A DNA stretch of 32,836 nucleotides from an uncultured Rhodopila sp. (GCA_903851415.1 CAINOE010000135.1:1-32836), one strand, 5' to 3'; positions 24,474 through 32,743 are shown, counted from the first letter of the stretch. The notes: generated by a model from the sequence alone, not told the origin. Translations and numbers: made by a program.

Positions 24474-24559
24474 CGTCATGCCGACGGAGGTCGGCATCCA
24501 CGCCTTTGCCTCAACCGGAACCGCGAGGCGTAGATGGCGGGCCTGCGCCCGTCATGACG
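24474..24559. repeat. Palindromic intergenic repeat, copy B
   Basis: CGTCATG at 24474 and CATGACG at 24553-24559 bound two ~35-base arms that are imperfect reverse complements around a short centre (CATCCACGCC on the left, GGCGTAGATGG on the right). Layout and core words match copy A at 694-796. It fills the gap between rel and acpS, so the transcript through it would fold into a long hairpin and may attenuate or process the operon mRNA. Confidence 0.55.
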
Positions 24560-24599
24560 ATGAAGCGGCAGCCGGCCCGCTATCCCCGACGGCGTCGCC

Positions 24600-25007
24600 G
24601 TGATCCTCGGCATCGGCTCCGACATCTGCGACATCCGGCGCATCGAATCGGCGATCGAGCGCCATGGCGACCGCTTCCTCGAACGCGTCTTCACCCCGGC
24701 CGAGCGCACCAAGGCGATGCGCCGGACCGAGAAAATCCAGGCGGCCACCTTCGCCAAGCGCTTCGCCGCCAAGGAGGCCGCCGCCAAGGCGCTCGGCACC
24801 GGGTTCCGCCAGGGCGTGTTCTTCTCCGACCTCGGAGTCGTCAACCTGCCGGGCGGGCAGCCGACACTGCAGATGACCGGAGGCGCGGCGGAGCGCCTGC
24901 GCGCGATCACGCCGCCGGGCATGTCAGTGCAAATTCATCTGACGATGACCGATGAATATCCCTATGCCTATGCCCAGGTGATCGTCTCCGCGATCCCGGC
25001 GCCGTAA
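24600..25007 (+). CDS. acpS: Holo-[acyl-carrier-protein] synthase
   Basis: Transfers the 4'-phosphopantetheine arm from coenzyme A to apo-ACP, activating fatty acid synthesis, in the cytoplasm. The family start [20 protein letters not shown] carries the Mg2+-binding Asp. The second signature [19 protein letters not shown] contains the catalytic/metal Glu in the KEAAAKALG motif. The end ([16 protein letters not shown]) is typical. It is 135 aa, the usual size. The start is GTG at 24600, which places IGSD at the expected position. No Shine-Dalgarno is visible. The gene lies in the rel - acpS - lepB - rnc - era order often seen in alphaproteobacteria. Confidence 0.96.
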   Translation: MILGIGSDICDIRRIESAIERHGDRFLERVFTPAERTKAMRRTEKIQAATFAKRFAAKEAAAKALGTGFRQGVFFSDLGVVNLPGGQPTLQMTGGAAERLRAITPPGMSVQIHLTMTDEYPYAYAQVIVSAIPAP

Positions 25008-25016
25008 CGCCTTTCC

Positions 25017-25045
25017 TTGACAGATCACGGATGCCCGGGCTTGAT
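25017..25045 (+). promoter_or_regulatory. Candidate promoter of lepB-rnc-era
   Basis: A perfect TTGACA at 25017-25022 follows the acpS stop by nine bases. At 17 bases spacing lies CTTGAT (25040-25045), a poor -10. It would give a leader of about 50 bases before lepB. Confidence 0.35.
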
Positions 25046-25099
25046 CCGCCCGCCTCGCGTGGCCCCTGCCGCCGTATGTTGTGAAAGACCGCTGCCCCC

Positions 25100-25855
25100 A
25101 TGGCGACGAGCAAAGCCAAACCCAGACAGCAGACCAATGCCTGGGTCGAGAACATCAAAACCATCTTCTACGCCGGGCTGATCGCCATCGGCGTGCGGAC
25201 GGTGGCGTTCGAGCCGTTCAACATCCCCTCCGGCAGCATGATCCCCACCCTGCTGGTGGGCGACTACCTGTTCGTGTCGAAATACAGCTACGGCTATTCG
25301 AGATATTCCCTGCCGTTCTCGCCGCCGCTGTTCTCCGGGCGCATTTTCGGCGCGCTGCCCAAGCGCGGCGACGTGGTGGTGTTCAAATACCCGCACGACA
25401 CCTCGGTGGATTACATCAAGCGGATCATCGGCCTGCCCGGCGATCGCATCCAGGTGAAAGACGGCCTTCTGTATATCAACGGCGAAGTCTGCCCGCGCGT
25501 GGCGGAGGGCAACTACCTGGCCGACGACAACGGCATCAAGATGATGCGCAAGCTGTATGTCGAAACCCTGCCGAACGGCGTCAGGCATGACATCCTGAAG
25601 GAGCGTGACGACGGCTGGGTCAACAACACCCAGGAATACGTCGTCCCGGCAGACCACGTGTTCGCCATGGGCGACAACCGCGACAACAGCGCTGACAGCC
25701 GCTTCATGGACGGCGTCGGCTATATTCCGCTGGAGAACCTCGTCGGCCGGGCGGAGATCCTGTTCTTCTCCATCGAGTCCGACTACCCGTGGTACGAATT
25801 CTGGCAATGGCCGTTCGAGATCCGGTGGAGCCGGCTGCTCAAGCCCGTGCATTGA
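25100..25855 (+). CDS. lepB: Signal peptidase I
   Basis: Membrane-anchored serine/lysine protease that removes signal peptides from exported preproteins on the periplasmic face. One N-terminal membrane helix (~21-38, TIFYAGLIAIGVRTVAF) is followed by box B with the nucleophile Ser46 in FNIPSGSMIPTLLVGD. The catalytic Lys107 is in DYIKRIIGLPGDRI, and the conserved GDNRDNSADSR is box E. It is 251 aa. The ATG at 25100 has no strong Shine-Dalgarno but fits the domain start. It is 13 bases upstream of rnc, and the three genes lepB, rnc and era form one tight unit. A second, damaged paralogue follows era. Confidence 0.96.
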   Translation: MATSKAKPRQQTNAWVENIKTIFYAGLIAIGVRTVAFEPFNIPSGSMIPTLLVGDYLFVSKYSYGYSRYSLPFSPPLFSGRIFGALPKRGDVVVFKYPHDTSVDYIKRIIGLPGDRIQVKDGLLYINGEVCPRVAEGNYLADDNGIKMMRKLYVETLPNGVRHDILKERDDGWVNNTQEYVVPADHVFAMGDNRDNSADSRFMDGVGYIPLENLVGRAEILFFSIESDYPWYEFWQWPFEIRWSRLLKPVH

Positions 25856-25868
25856 ACACTGGTTGGGA

Positions 25869-26540
25869 ATGAGCGAACCATTCGAAGCCATCCTGGGCCA
25901 CACGTTCAAACGTCCCTCCCTGTTGAAGGAGGCTTTGACCCATAGCTCGGTCGCGCACAGTCATGGGCGCAAGCAGGGCTCCAACGAGCGGCTTGAATTC
26001 ATCGGCGACCGCGTGCTCGGCCTGATGATGGCGGAATGGCTGGCGGAACGCTTCCCGCGCGAGCAGGAGGGCGAACTTGGCCCCCGCCTGGCGCATCTTG
26101 TGTCCCAGCCGGTCCTGGCCACGGTGGCGGACAGCATCGGTCTCGCCGACGCCCTGTCGGTCGGCCCGGGTGAGTTCAAGGCCGGCCTGACGAAACGCGC
26201 CACTGTTCTGGCGGACGCGCTGGAGGCCGCCCTGGGTGCCCTATACTTGGATGGCGGGATCGATGTCGCCCGCGGCTTCGTCCGCCGCGCCTGGAACGAC
26301 GCGATGATCGGCCAGGTTGAGCCGCCGAAGGACGCCAAGACGGCGTTGCAGCACTGGGCGCTGAAGCGCGGGCTCGGCCTGCCGGCCTATGGGGTGACCG
26401 GCCGCTGCGGCCCGGAGCACGCGCCGCAGTTTACCGTTACGGTATCCGTCGGGGACATGGACGGCTCCGGCACCGCCGGCAGCAAGCGGGCCGCGGAACA
26501 GCTTGCCGCCGAGGCTCTGCTCGCCAGGCTGCCGTCATGA
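25869..26540 (+). CDS. rnc: Ribonuclease III
   Basis: Double-strand-specific RNase that processes rRNA precursors and many mRNAs. The catalytic domain (~1-150) shows the signature NERLEFIGDRVLGL with the metal-binding Glu and Asp, and the second acidic cluster DALEAALGALYLDGG. The double-strand RNA-binding domain (~155-223) starts KTALQHWALKRGLGLPAYGV and ends with the GSKRAAEQLAAEALLA helix. I chose ATG 25869 after lepB; the frame is open further upstream only as a shadow of lepB. It is 223 aa, normal. The stop overlaps the era start by four bases (ATGA), giving translational coupling. Confidence 0.96.
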   Translation: MSEPFEAILGHTFKRPSLLKEALTHSSVAHSHGRKQGSNERLEFIGDRVLGLMMAEWLAERFPREQEGELGPRLAHLVSQPVLATVADSIGLADALSVGPGEFKAGLTKRATVLADALEAALGALYLDGGIDVARGFVRRAWNDAMIGQVEPPKDAKTALQHWALKRGLGLPAYGVTGRCGPEHAPQFTVTVSVGDMDGSGTAGSKRAAEQLAAEALLARLPS

Positions 26541-27439
26541 TCCCGTCCCGCTGCGGCTTCGTCGCCATTGTCGGCGCGCCGAACGCCGGCAAATCGACGC
26601 TGATGAACCGCCTGACCGGCGCGAAGCTGTCGATCGTCTCGCCCAAGGCGCAGACGACGCGGTTCCGGGTGCTCGGCATCCTGATGCGGGCCGAGTCGCA
26701 GGTGCTGCTGGTGGACACCCCGGGCATTTTCAAGCCGAAGCGCAAGCTGGACCGCGCCATGGTGGCGGCGGCCTGGAGCGGTGCGGCGGACGCCGACATT
26801 GCGATTCTCATGGTGGACGCACGGTCGGGCTTGCGGGAGGATGTGCGGCAGATAGCGACGCAATTGGGCGCCTCCGGCCGCCGCTGCTGGCTGGTGCTGA
26901 ACAAGGTGGACCTGGTGGAGCCGCCGTCGCTGCTGCCGCTGACCGCGGCGCTGACCGCGCTGGCGGCGTTCGAGGAAACGTTCATGGTCAGCGCGCAGAC
27001 CGGCGAGGGCATCCGCGCGCTGGCCGACGCGCTGGCCGCCGTGGTGCCGGAAGGTCCCTGGCTGTATCCCGAAGACGACCTGACAGACCTGCCCGATCGT
27101 CTGCTGGCGGCCGAGACGGTGCGCGAGCAGATATTTCTGCAGACGCATGAGGAAGTGCCGTACGGCGCGACTGTGGAAACGGAATCCTACAAGGAGCGCA
27201 AGGACGGCTCGGTGCGGATCGAGGTGACGATCTACGTCGCGAGGCCCGGCCACAAGGCCATCCTGATTGGCGACAAGGGCAGCAAGATCAAGGCCATCGG
27301 CGCGCGTGCCCGGCAGGATCTGGCGGGCCTGCTGGACCGCCCGGTGCACCTGTTCCTGAATGTCAAGGAACGCAAGGGCTGGGACGAGGAGGGTGCCCGG
27401 CTGCGGGCGATTGGGTTGGAAGACCCCGGGAAGGGCTAG
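26537..27439 (+). CDS. era: GTPase Era
   Basis: Essential GTPase that binds the 3' end of 16S rRNA and assists 30S assembly; peripheral to the inner membrane. G1 is GAPNAGKSTLMNRL, the G2 Thr lies in SPKAQTTRFRVLG, G3 is VDTPGIFKPKRKLD, G4 is NKVDLV and G5 is in MVSAQTGEGI. The C-terminal KH domain includes ILIGDKGSKIKAIGARARQD and ends LNVKERKGWDEE. It is 300 aa, full length. The ATG overlaps the rnc stop. In many relatives recO follows era; here it does not, and a second signal peptidase-like gene is next. Confidence 0.97.
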   Translation: MIPSRCGFVAIVGAPNAGKSTLMNRLTGAKLSIVSPKAQTTRFRVLGILMRAESQVLLVDTPGIFKPKRKLDRAMVAAAWSGAADADIAILMVDARSGLREDVRQIATQLGASGRRCWLVLNKVDLVEPPSLLPLTAALTALAAFEETFMVSAQTGEGIRALADALAAVVPEGPWLYPEDDLTDLPDRLLAAETVREQIFLQTHEEVPYGATVETESYKERKDGSVRIEVTIYVARPGHKAILIGDKGSKIKAIGARARQDLAGLLDRPVHLFLNVKERKGWDEEGARLRAIGLEDPGKG

Positions 27440-27518
27440 GCATTTATTTTGCCACCGCCATATTAACGCCGATTGAACTGCCGCCGGTTTTGATCTCATT
27501 ATCTACTGACAACGAGCG

Positions 27519-28543
27519 GTGAAACCGGATAGGCGGGAGGGGCCGGAGGGATCAGACAATGGATGGCATCCGGATCAAAGCGCGGCTGCCGCGTGGGGGC
27601 GTGCCTTATGGGGTGGTTTGCTGTCGCTTCTTGTGCCGGGGATGCGCCAGATCTATGCGCGGTCGTGGCGCCTCGGGGTCGCCCTGGTTGTCATTGGTTT
27701 GGGGCTTACTGTCTGCGTTCGGACATTACAAACGTATCCGCTAAATTCCACTGTAAGTGCGGCTTATCTTCTGCTGAGCGTGGTTATATTCGCTTTCATG
27801 GCGGGCGCGGGCATCAATGCCGTGCGCCGTATACGAAGTAATCCTGTTCCAAGCCGACCGCGGTGGATGTATTCCACCTGGCTTGCGGCAATCGTATACG
27901 TGCTCGTCATGATAACACTGCATTTTGGTCTTCCCGCGCAAAAGCTCGATCATTGGAGGAACTTCTCGATCCCGTCCGCTTCCAACATACCGGCGTTGCT
28001 CGCCGGCGATGTCGTCATGGCGGAGGCGATTCCGGCCGGCACCTTGCCGGCGCGGGGCGACATAGTGGTATTCAAGAGTCCAGGAGATCCTTCGACATAT
28101 TGGATCAAACGCGTCGTGGGCCTGCCCGGGGACCGCATTTTCCTGAGAAACGCACAGCTTTTATCAATGATCAACCGGTGCCTCGCTCGGCCGGGGCGTC
28201 CGTTGTTGTCGATGACGACGGGCTTAATATGGCTGCCAGGCAGTATATCGAGACATTGCCAGGTGGGCGCAGCTATCCGATCATCCAGCAAAGGAATGAC
28301 GGCTGGCCCGACAACACGCCGGAATACAACGTTCCCGCAGGACATATCTTCACGCTTGGCGACAACCGCGACAATAACGCGGATAGCCGGTTTCCGGACA
28401 TAGTCGGCTACATTCCGTTGGAAAATCTTGGCTATAGGGCCGACATGCTGCTGTTTTCCATCGATGCGCAATATCCGTGGTGGCAAATCTGGAAATGGCC
28501 GTCGAAAATCCAATGGAGCCGTTTCGACCGGCCCGTTTTGTAA
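27519..28543 (+). pseudogene. Second signal peptidase I-like gene with a single frameshift
   Basis: Paralogue of lepB carrying an extra N-terminal membrane region. Residues ~32-120 contain about three to four helices, starting GGLLSLLVPGMRQIYARSWR. Catalytic parts are Ser155 in FSIPSASNIPALLAGD (Asn replaces the usual Met after Ser) and Lys197 in YWIKRVVGLPGDRIFL. Around 28159-28162 (a T4 run) the frame shifts by one. Similarity continues in the other frame with INDQPVPRSAG, the box GDNRDNNADSR and the usual end YPWWQIWKWPSKIQWSR, stopping at 28543. Adding one T restores a 341-residue protein. The start is GTG 27519, with a poor ribosome site. It is a recent pseudogene, a sequencing error, or (least likely) recoded. 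Confidence 0.8.
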
Positions 28544-29499
28544 AGAGCGGGCGAACGCGGCCAGTTGCAACGGCGGCGCCGGCTACCGGCCCGTTCCGGT
28601 TCGATCCGCGAATCGCTTTGCGGACCGGCAGGCCAGGCGCGTCCGTCGCCGGGCGCGGTGCGGCGATCCGAGCCGGTGTTCGTTTCAGCCGTTCCGGACC
28701 CGTCGGCTTTGAGCCGCCGGAACGGTGCAGCGCCCGTCCCGAGCGGTGGTCTCTAATGCATCCTGCCCGACTCGCATCGCGTGTCGGGGCGGATCTTGCC
28801 GCAGTTTTGGCTCATGCGCCTGCGCGACGAGGCCCATCTGCGCGGGACCGATAGTGCCGATGGATTCGCGGCGGCAGATGCAGCGCCGTAAATTGATTGA
28901 ACTCCCTTCGCCGGAACCGCCGCCGATTGCACTCATTTTCACGATTCGGGCCAGACCAGCCCGTCCTGGTGCCTGTTTGCGCGGCGCCAGCAGCACCTGC
29001 CGCGCTATTTCAAGGTGTGAGGGACGGCAGAAAGGTTCGGGCGAAACGGCCCCATCGGCCGAACCTCGCCAAACCCATCGGCGGTTTGATTTGTTTCTCC
29101 GCTTGCGCGTTCCTGTATTCCCGATTATCAAGCCTCCCAACCTCGATCGTCACTCCGAGCACCACGATCAGGGTTCGAGTGAAAATGGTGGGTTGTTAAT
29201 GTAAATGTACTCATATTAGCCGCAGTAAGCAGTCGATGTGTGGGATGTATCCACAACCTTTCCGCGTCCGGCTGTTTCAGGCGGCGGCCGTTCTTTCAGA
29301 ATTTGCCGCATGTTTGGAATAATGTTCAAAGCCACGGGGGCTTTATATCGTGCCGGGTGCGGGCCTCCCGATGATTAATCCCGGACATGACTCTACCATC
29401 CTTTTATCCGTGACGCCGGACCCAATATGACCGATACTCTCATGCGGCTGTGTATTCTCGGATTCAGCAGTCCCAACTCAGTGCCGGAACCCATCTGCC
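28544..29499. other. Gene-poor gap of about 950 bases
   Basis: No gene that I can support. Overlapping open frames on both strands (for example 28725-29204 forward and 28685-29140 reverse) are Arg/Pro/Cys-rich without domains or ribosome sites. A weak hairpin CAAACC/GGTTTG (29070-29075 and 29083-29088) is followed by a T-rich run. From about 29200 to 29420 the sequence is clearly AT-richer, probably the promoter region of the next gene. A 27-codon frame (29427-29510) overlaps the start of that gene and might be a leader peptide, but this is only a possibility. Confidence 0.45.
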
Positions 29500-30273
29500 A
29501 TGTTGCCTGATGCAGAGCCCGCCCCGCAAATCGACGACGCCGAAACCAGGATGCGCCGGAGTCTGGGAATCGACCCGGCATCCAATGCCGCCGCCGGCCC
29601 GCCTGCGCCGAATGATCCCCTGAAGGGCGCCCGCCAGGCCATCCGGTCGCAGGCAGCCGCGCGGGAATATGTTGAACGTCAGCTCGCTCATGCCGAGGCG
29701 ACGATTCAGGACTTGCGCAACAAGCTACATCGCGCGCGCCAGGAAAAGGACGCCGCGGCAGAGGCGGCGCGATCAGCATTGGCGCGGAAGACGACTCTCG
29801 AGCGCACCTTGTTTGCAACGGAGGGCGCATTGGCGTCGGAAAAAGCAGCCCGCGAAAAGGGCGATCGGGCACTGGCTGAGGCTCAGGCCATGGTGCGAGA
29901 CCTGCAAACGCGGTTGGAGAACGCCGTGCGAGGTCAGGAAACGGCGGAATCAGACCTGGCCACCGAGCGCCAGGCCCGGCAGAAAGCCGAGGCGGCGTTG
30001 CGCGAGGCGAAGGCCGAGCGCAAAAGCGTCGCGCCGAACGAACCGGGTGCGCCGGCCGTTGCGATCGTCAAGAGGCCGGTCGGGAGGCCACGCAAGATCC
30101 CGCTCGAGCCGACCGCTGCCGTTGAGATAAATCCCGTGGTGGCACCCCCGATCAGCGAGCCCGCGCCGGCGAAGACCGAACCGCAGATAAAGAAGAAGGC
30201 GCGGGCCGAGCCTGCCGACGATCAGGAGCCCGTGCAGTGGTGGGTTCCGGGCTGGAAGGCCGGACGGAAATAA
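29500..30273 (+). CDS. Coiled-coil protein with an AT-hook, 257 aa
   Basis: No named family recognised. Residues ~1-45 are polar and Pro-rich. Residues ~50-180 are a long Ala/Glu/Arg/Gln heptad coiled coil (VERQLAHAEATIQDLRNKL, later LRNKLHRARQEKDAAAEAA and ATERQARQKAEAALREAKAE). At 191-201 comes a textbook AT-hook, KRPVGRPRKIP (Gly195-Arg-Pro-Arg-Lys199), which in known proteins binds the minor groove of AT-rich DNA. A Pro/Lys-rich linker leads to the C-terminal motif EPVQWWVPGWKAGRK with two adjacent Trp. Together this suggests a nucleoid-associated or DNA-tethering protein that dimerises through the coil. The ribosome site is weak (GGAA). It ends nine bases from the convergent metallophosphoesterase. 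Confidence 0.75.
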   Translation: MLPDAEPAPQIDDAETRMRRSLGIDPASNAAAGPPAPNDPLKGARQAIRSQAAAREYVERQLAHAEATIQDLRNKLHRARQEKDAAAEAARSALARKTTLERTLFATEGALASEKAAREKGDRALAEAQAMVRDLQTRLENAVRGQETAESDLATERQARQKAEAALREAKAERKSVAPNEPGAPAVAIVKRPVGRPRKIPLEPTAAVEINPVVAPPISEPAPAKTEPQIKKKARAEPADDQEPVQWWVPGWKAGRK

Positions 30274-30282
30274 CCGTCGGGC

Positions 30283-30963
30283 TTACGGCAGGTCGATCCA
30301 CGACAGGTGCCCGCCCTTGCCGGCACCTGTGTCCAGAAACACCGCCTTTCCGCCCAGCACGCCGTGGCGGATATACGGCCTGCCGTCTGAGCTGCGTCGA
30401 TCATGGCCGCAATAGACGGTCAGGCCGGCGGGAATGCGGTCCACCCAGCGCAGGCTGCGCTCCGGATACCCGTCGGGCTGAATCCTGCCTGTCGGCTCTC
30501 CGTACAGCGCCCTCGCCACCGCGCCTTGAGGGCGCTGCAGGCCGTGCTCCGGCGCCGGCTGTTCCAGCATCGTCGTGTGAAACCCGCCATGGACGAACAG
30601 CACCGACTTATCGAGCACCCAGGCCGGCGCCGCGGCAATGTAGTGCATCGCCTGCTGCTTCAGCGCATCGTCCAACTGCCCGATCGTCGCCATCACCGCC
30701 GGATCGGCCCGCACATTGTCGCCTGACAGCACCCGCGCGAGCTTCAGGTCGTGATTGCCCAGGATGAACAGACCGCGGCCGCTCTCGACCAGTTCGAACA
30801 TCATCCGCATCGCCCGCGCGCTGTCCGGGCCGTGGTCCACCAGATCGCCGAGTTGCACGATGAAGCGATCCGTGGCGATGGCGTACGCAAAGCCGGCGGC
30901 GTCACCATGGACGTCGCCGACGACTCGAACCTTCGCACCAGGGGGTATGGCGGCCATCGTCAT
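30283..30963 (-). CDS. Metallophosphoesterase, PPP-type (Ser/Thr phosphatase or Ap4A hydrolase-like)
   Basis: Calcineurin-fold, two-metal phosphoesterase acting in the cytoplasm. All core motifs are present in order: VRVVGDVHGDAAGF, VQLGDLVDHGPDS, FILGNHDLKLARV, SVLFVHGGFH and YCGHDRRSSDGRPY, then VFLDTGAGKGGHLSW. This order and the short length (226 aa from ATG 30961-30963) fit bacterial PrpE/ApaH-like enzymes; phosphoprotein or dinucleotide substrates are both possible. A TTG at 31014 would add 17 residues and place the start ten bases from the photolyase stop, while ATG 30957 would shorten it by two. The tight spacing behind phrB on the same strand indicates an operon. Confidence 0.88.
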   Translation of the reverse strand: MTMAAIPPGAKVRVVGDVHGDAAGFAYAIATDRFIVQLGDLVDHGPDSARAMRMMFELVESGRGLFILGNHDLKLARVLSGDNVRADPAVMATIGQLDDALKQQAMHYIAAAPAWVLDKSVLFVHGGFHTTMLEQPAPEHGLQRPQGAVARALYGEPTGRIQPDGYPERSLRWVDRIPAGLTVYCGHDRRSSDGRPYIRHGVLGGKAVFLDTGAGKGGHLSWIDLP

Positions 30964-31023
30964 TGAAGTGTCAATGAGATAGGACGCCCCTTGTGTCCAG
31001 GCAACTGGTTGCAACGCCTCGTG

Positions 31024-32457
31024 TCAGGCGGCGGAGCGAATCCGGTTGTACGCGTCGAGCGCCCGGGCACGACCCTCCGCCAGATCGACGATGGGATATG
31101 GATAGGTCTTGCCCAATGTGACGCCCGCCCGCGACAACGCCTCCGCCGGGGCGTCCCACGGCGCGTGGATGTGGCGGGCGTCGAGTCCGGCAAGCTCGGG
31201 CACGAATCGGCGGACGTAGTCGCCGTCTGGATCGAACTTCAGGCCCTGCAGAACCGGGTTGAAGATCCGGAAATACGGCGCGGCGTCGGCACCGCATCCC
31301 GCGACCCACTGCCAGTTCCCCGCATTGCTCGCCAGATCGGCGTCCACAAGGGTGTCCCAGAACCACGCCTCGCCCTCCTGCCACCGGATCATCAGGTGCT
31401 TGATGAGGAAACTGGCGACGATCATGCGCACGCGGTTGTGCATCCACCCGGTCCGCCAAAGCTGCCGCATCCCGGCATCAACGATCGGCACGCCGGTCCG
31501 GCCTTTCTGCCACGCCCTCAGCGCGGGCTTGTCGTCGCGCCACGGCATGGCGGCGAATTCGGGCTTCAGCGGCGAATCGGGCAGGCCAGGGTTGTGCCAC
31601 AGCAGGTTGGCGCAGAATTCCCGCCAGAGCAGCTCGCGGATGAAGGTCTCGCGGCCCTTGCCGTTCGGGTGGCGGTGGGCGAGGTGCCAAAGCTGCGCGG
31701 CGGAGATCTCCCCGAAATGCAGATGCGGCGACAGCATGGAGGTGCCGTCCTCGCCCGGCCGGTCGCGGAGGGCGTCGTAGCGGGCCAGGCTGTGCAGCAT
31801 GAAGTCTTCGGCGCGCTGCATGGCGCCGTGCTCGCCGGGAGTCCAGGTCTCGCGCAGCCCCGCCGCCCAGTCCGGCTTCGTCGGCAGCAGGTTCCACGAA
31901 TCGAGCGTGTCCGAGTCGGCGAGGGCGGCGGCGGGGATGGTTTCAGGCGCAACGGATGGCGGTTTCGGGCCGCCGAGTGCGAGGCAGGCGTTGGCGAACG
32001 GGGTGTAGACTGCGTAGGGGCCGCCGCTCCTGTTGCGGACCGAGTCGGGATTGAACAGCGTCGTGGTCCGCATCCGGTGCAGCGTGGCGCCGTGCTTGCC
32101 GAGCGCCTCCGCCGCCGCCCGGTCTTTTTCCCGCGACCACGGATCGACCAGGCCGCCCGCAAAGAAATCTGTGGCTCTTGTTCTTGCCGCGATGTCCGAG
32201 AGGATCGCGACGGTGTCGCCTCGGCGCAGATGCAGGTCGGCGCCTTTTTGCTGTAGCGCCTGCCGCAGTGCGGCGAGGCTGTGGTGCAGCCACCAGCTTG
32301 AGGCGCCTCCGAGCTTCCACGGGCCGGGTGCGGCGTCGTCCAGGATGAACACCGGCAGGATCGGCTGGCCGGTGCCGATCGCGGCTTGCAGCGCGGCGTG
32401 ATCGGAGAGGCGGAGGTCGTTGCGGAACAGCAGGATGGCGGGCGGAGCGGATGTCAT
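31024..32457 (-). CDS. phrB: Deoxyribodipyrimidine photolyase (class I CPD type)
   Basis: Flavoprotein that repairs UV-induced cyclobutane pyrimidine dimers using blue light. The N-terminal antenna domain starts ILLFRNDLRLSDHAAL and includes PVFILDD. The FAD domain has TSMLSPHLHFGEIS, REFCANLLWHNP, AWQKGRTGVPIVDAGMRQL, WMHNRVRMIVASFL and DADLASNAGNWQWVAGCG, followed by YFRIFNPVLQGLKFDPDG, a complete set. It is 477 aa, full length. Its ATG (32455-32457, reverse) overlaps the ATG of a forward fragment by two bases, so the upstream DNA that should carry its promoter is coding sequence of a gene remnant. The metallophosphoesterase follows closely downstream. Confidence 0.96.
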   Translation of the reverse strand: MTSAPPAILLFRNDLRLSDHAALQAAIGTGQPILPVFILDDAAPGPWKLGGASSWWLHHSLAALRQALQQKGADLHLRRGDTVAILSDIAARTRATDFFAGGLVDPWSREKDRAAAEALGKHGATLHRMRTTTLFNPDSVRNRSGGPYAVYTPFANACLALGGPKPPSVAPETIPAAALADSDTLDSWNLLPTKPDWAAGLRETWTPGEHGAMQRAEDFMLHSLARYDALRDRPGEDGTSMLSPHLHFGEISAAQLWHLAHRHPNGKGRETFIRELLWREFCANLLWHNPGLPDSPLKPEFAAMPWRDDKPALRAWQKGRTGVPIVDAGMRQLWRTGWMHNRVRMIVASFLIKHLMIRWQEGEAWFWDTLVDADLASNAGNWQWVAGCGADAAPYFRIFNPVLQGLKFDPDGDYVRRFVPELAGLDARHIHAPWDAPAEALSRAGVTLGKTYPYPIVDLAEGRARALDAYNRIRSAA

Positions 32458-32743
32458 GGCTGATATTTGGGAAACTTACCCGAATGAGAAGCCCAAGAGG
32501 CTGATGAAACGGGAGAGCCAAATTTGGCCAGTCCGGGACACGATCAAGGTTGGCGATCTTGTGGTGATCCCACTTAAGACGAGGGCCGACATCGCTTTTG
32601 GGAAGGTCACCGGAGACTATCAGCACCGGACCGGTCTCCCGGGCGGCCCGTTTCACGCACGGGCGGTCGATTGGGTGAAGGAATTGCCGCGGAGCGGAGA
32701 GTGTCAGATCCTTTGTGTAAGTCGGATTCCGTGGCTTCCTTAA
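32456..32743 (+). pseudogene. Truncated Mrr-like restriction protein, N-terminal domain fragment
   Basis: The frame from ATG 32456 encodes ETYPNEKPKRLMKRESQIW, then IKVGDLVVIPLKTRADIAFG and KVTGDYQHRTG, ending in HARAVDWVKELPRSG. This pattern (YPN, GDLVVxPLKTR, GxVxGxY, VxW) is the N-terminal substrate-recognition-like region found in Mrr-type restriction endonucleases, as I remember the family. Members usually have ~45 residues before ETYPN and a nuclease domain after, and both are missing. On the left the gene abuts the photolyase start codon. On the right, similarity stops at about 32700 and the final ~13 codons are insertion-sequence end. It is therefore a doubly truncated remnant, although GGAG before the ATG could still allow translation. 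Confidence 0.65.

Noticed and set aside
22152..24497. A 781-codon open frame on the reverse strand opposite rel
   Set aside because: It mirrors the full length of rel, whose domains are unmistakable. Its translation is His/Arg/Asp-rich without domains, a typical antisense shadow in GC-rich DNA.
28140..28180. Programmed frameshifting as explanation for the split second signal peptidase
   Set aside because: The codons CAG CTT TTA TCA do not make an X XXY YYZ heptamer in the right frame, no obvious downstream stem is seen, and four T are few for slippage. Mutation or sequencing error is simpler.
28685..29204. Overlapping 150- to 160-codon frames on both strands in the large gap
   Set aside because: Neither has a ribosome site or a domain. 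Composition is what random GC-rich DNA gives, and I could not read either as a decayed transposase.
30991..32256. A 421-codon forward frame opposite phrB
   Set aside because: The photolyase on the reverse strand is complete and certain; the forward translation shows no domain.
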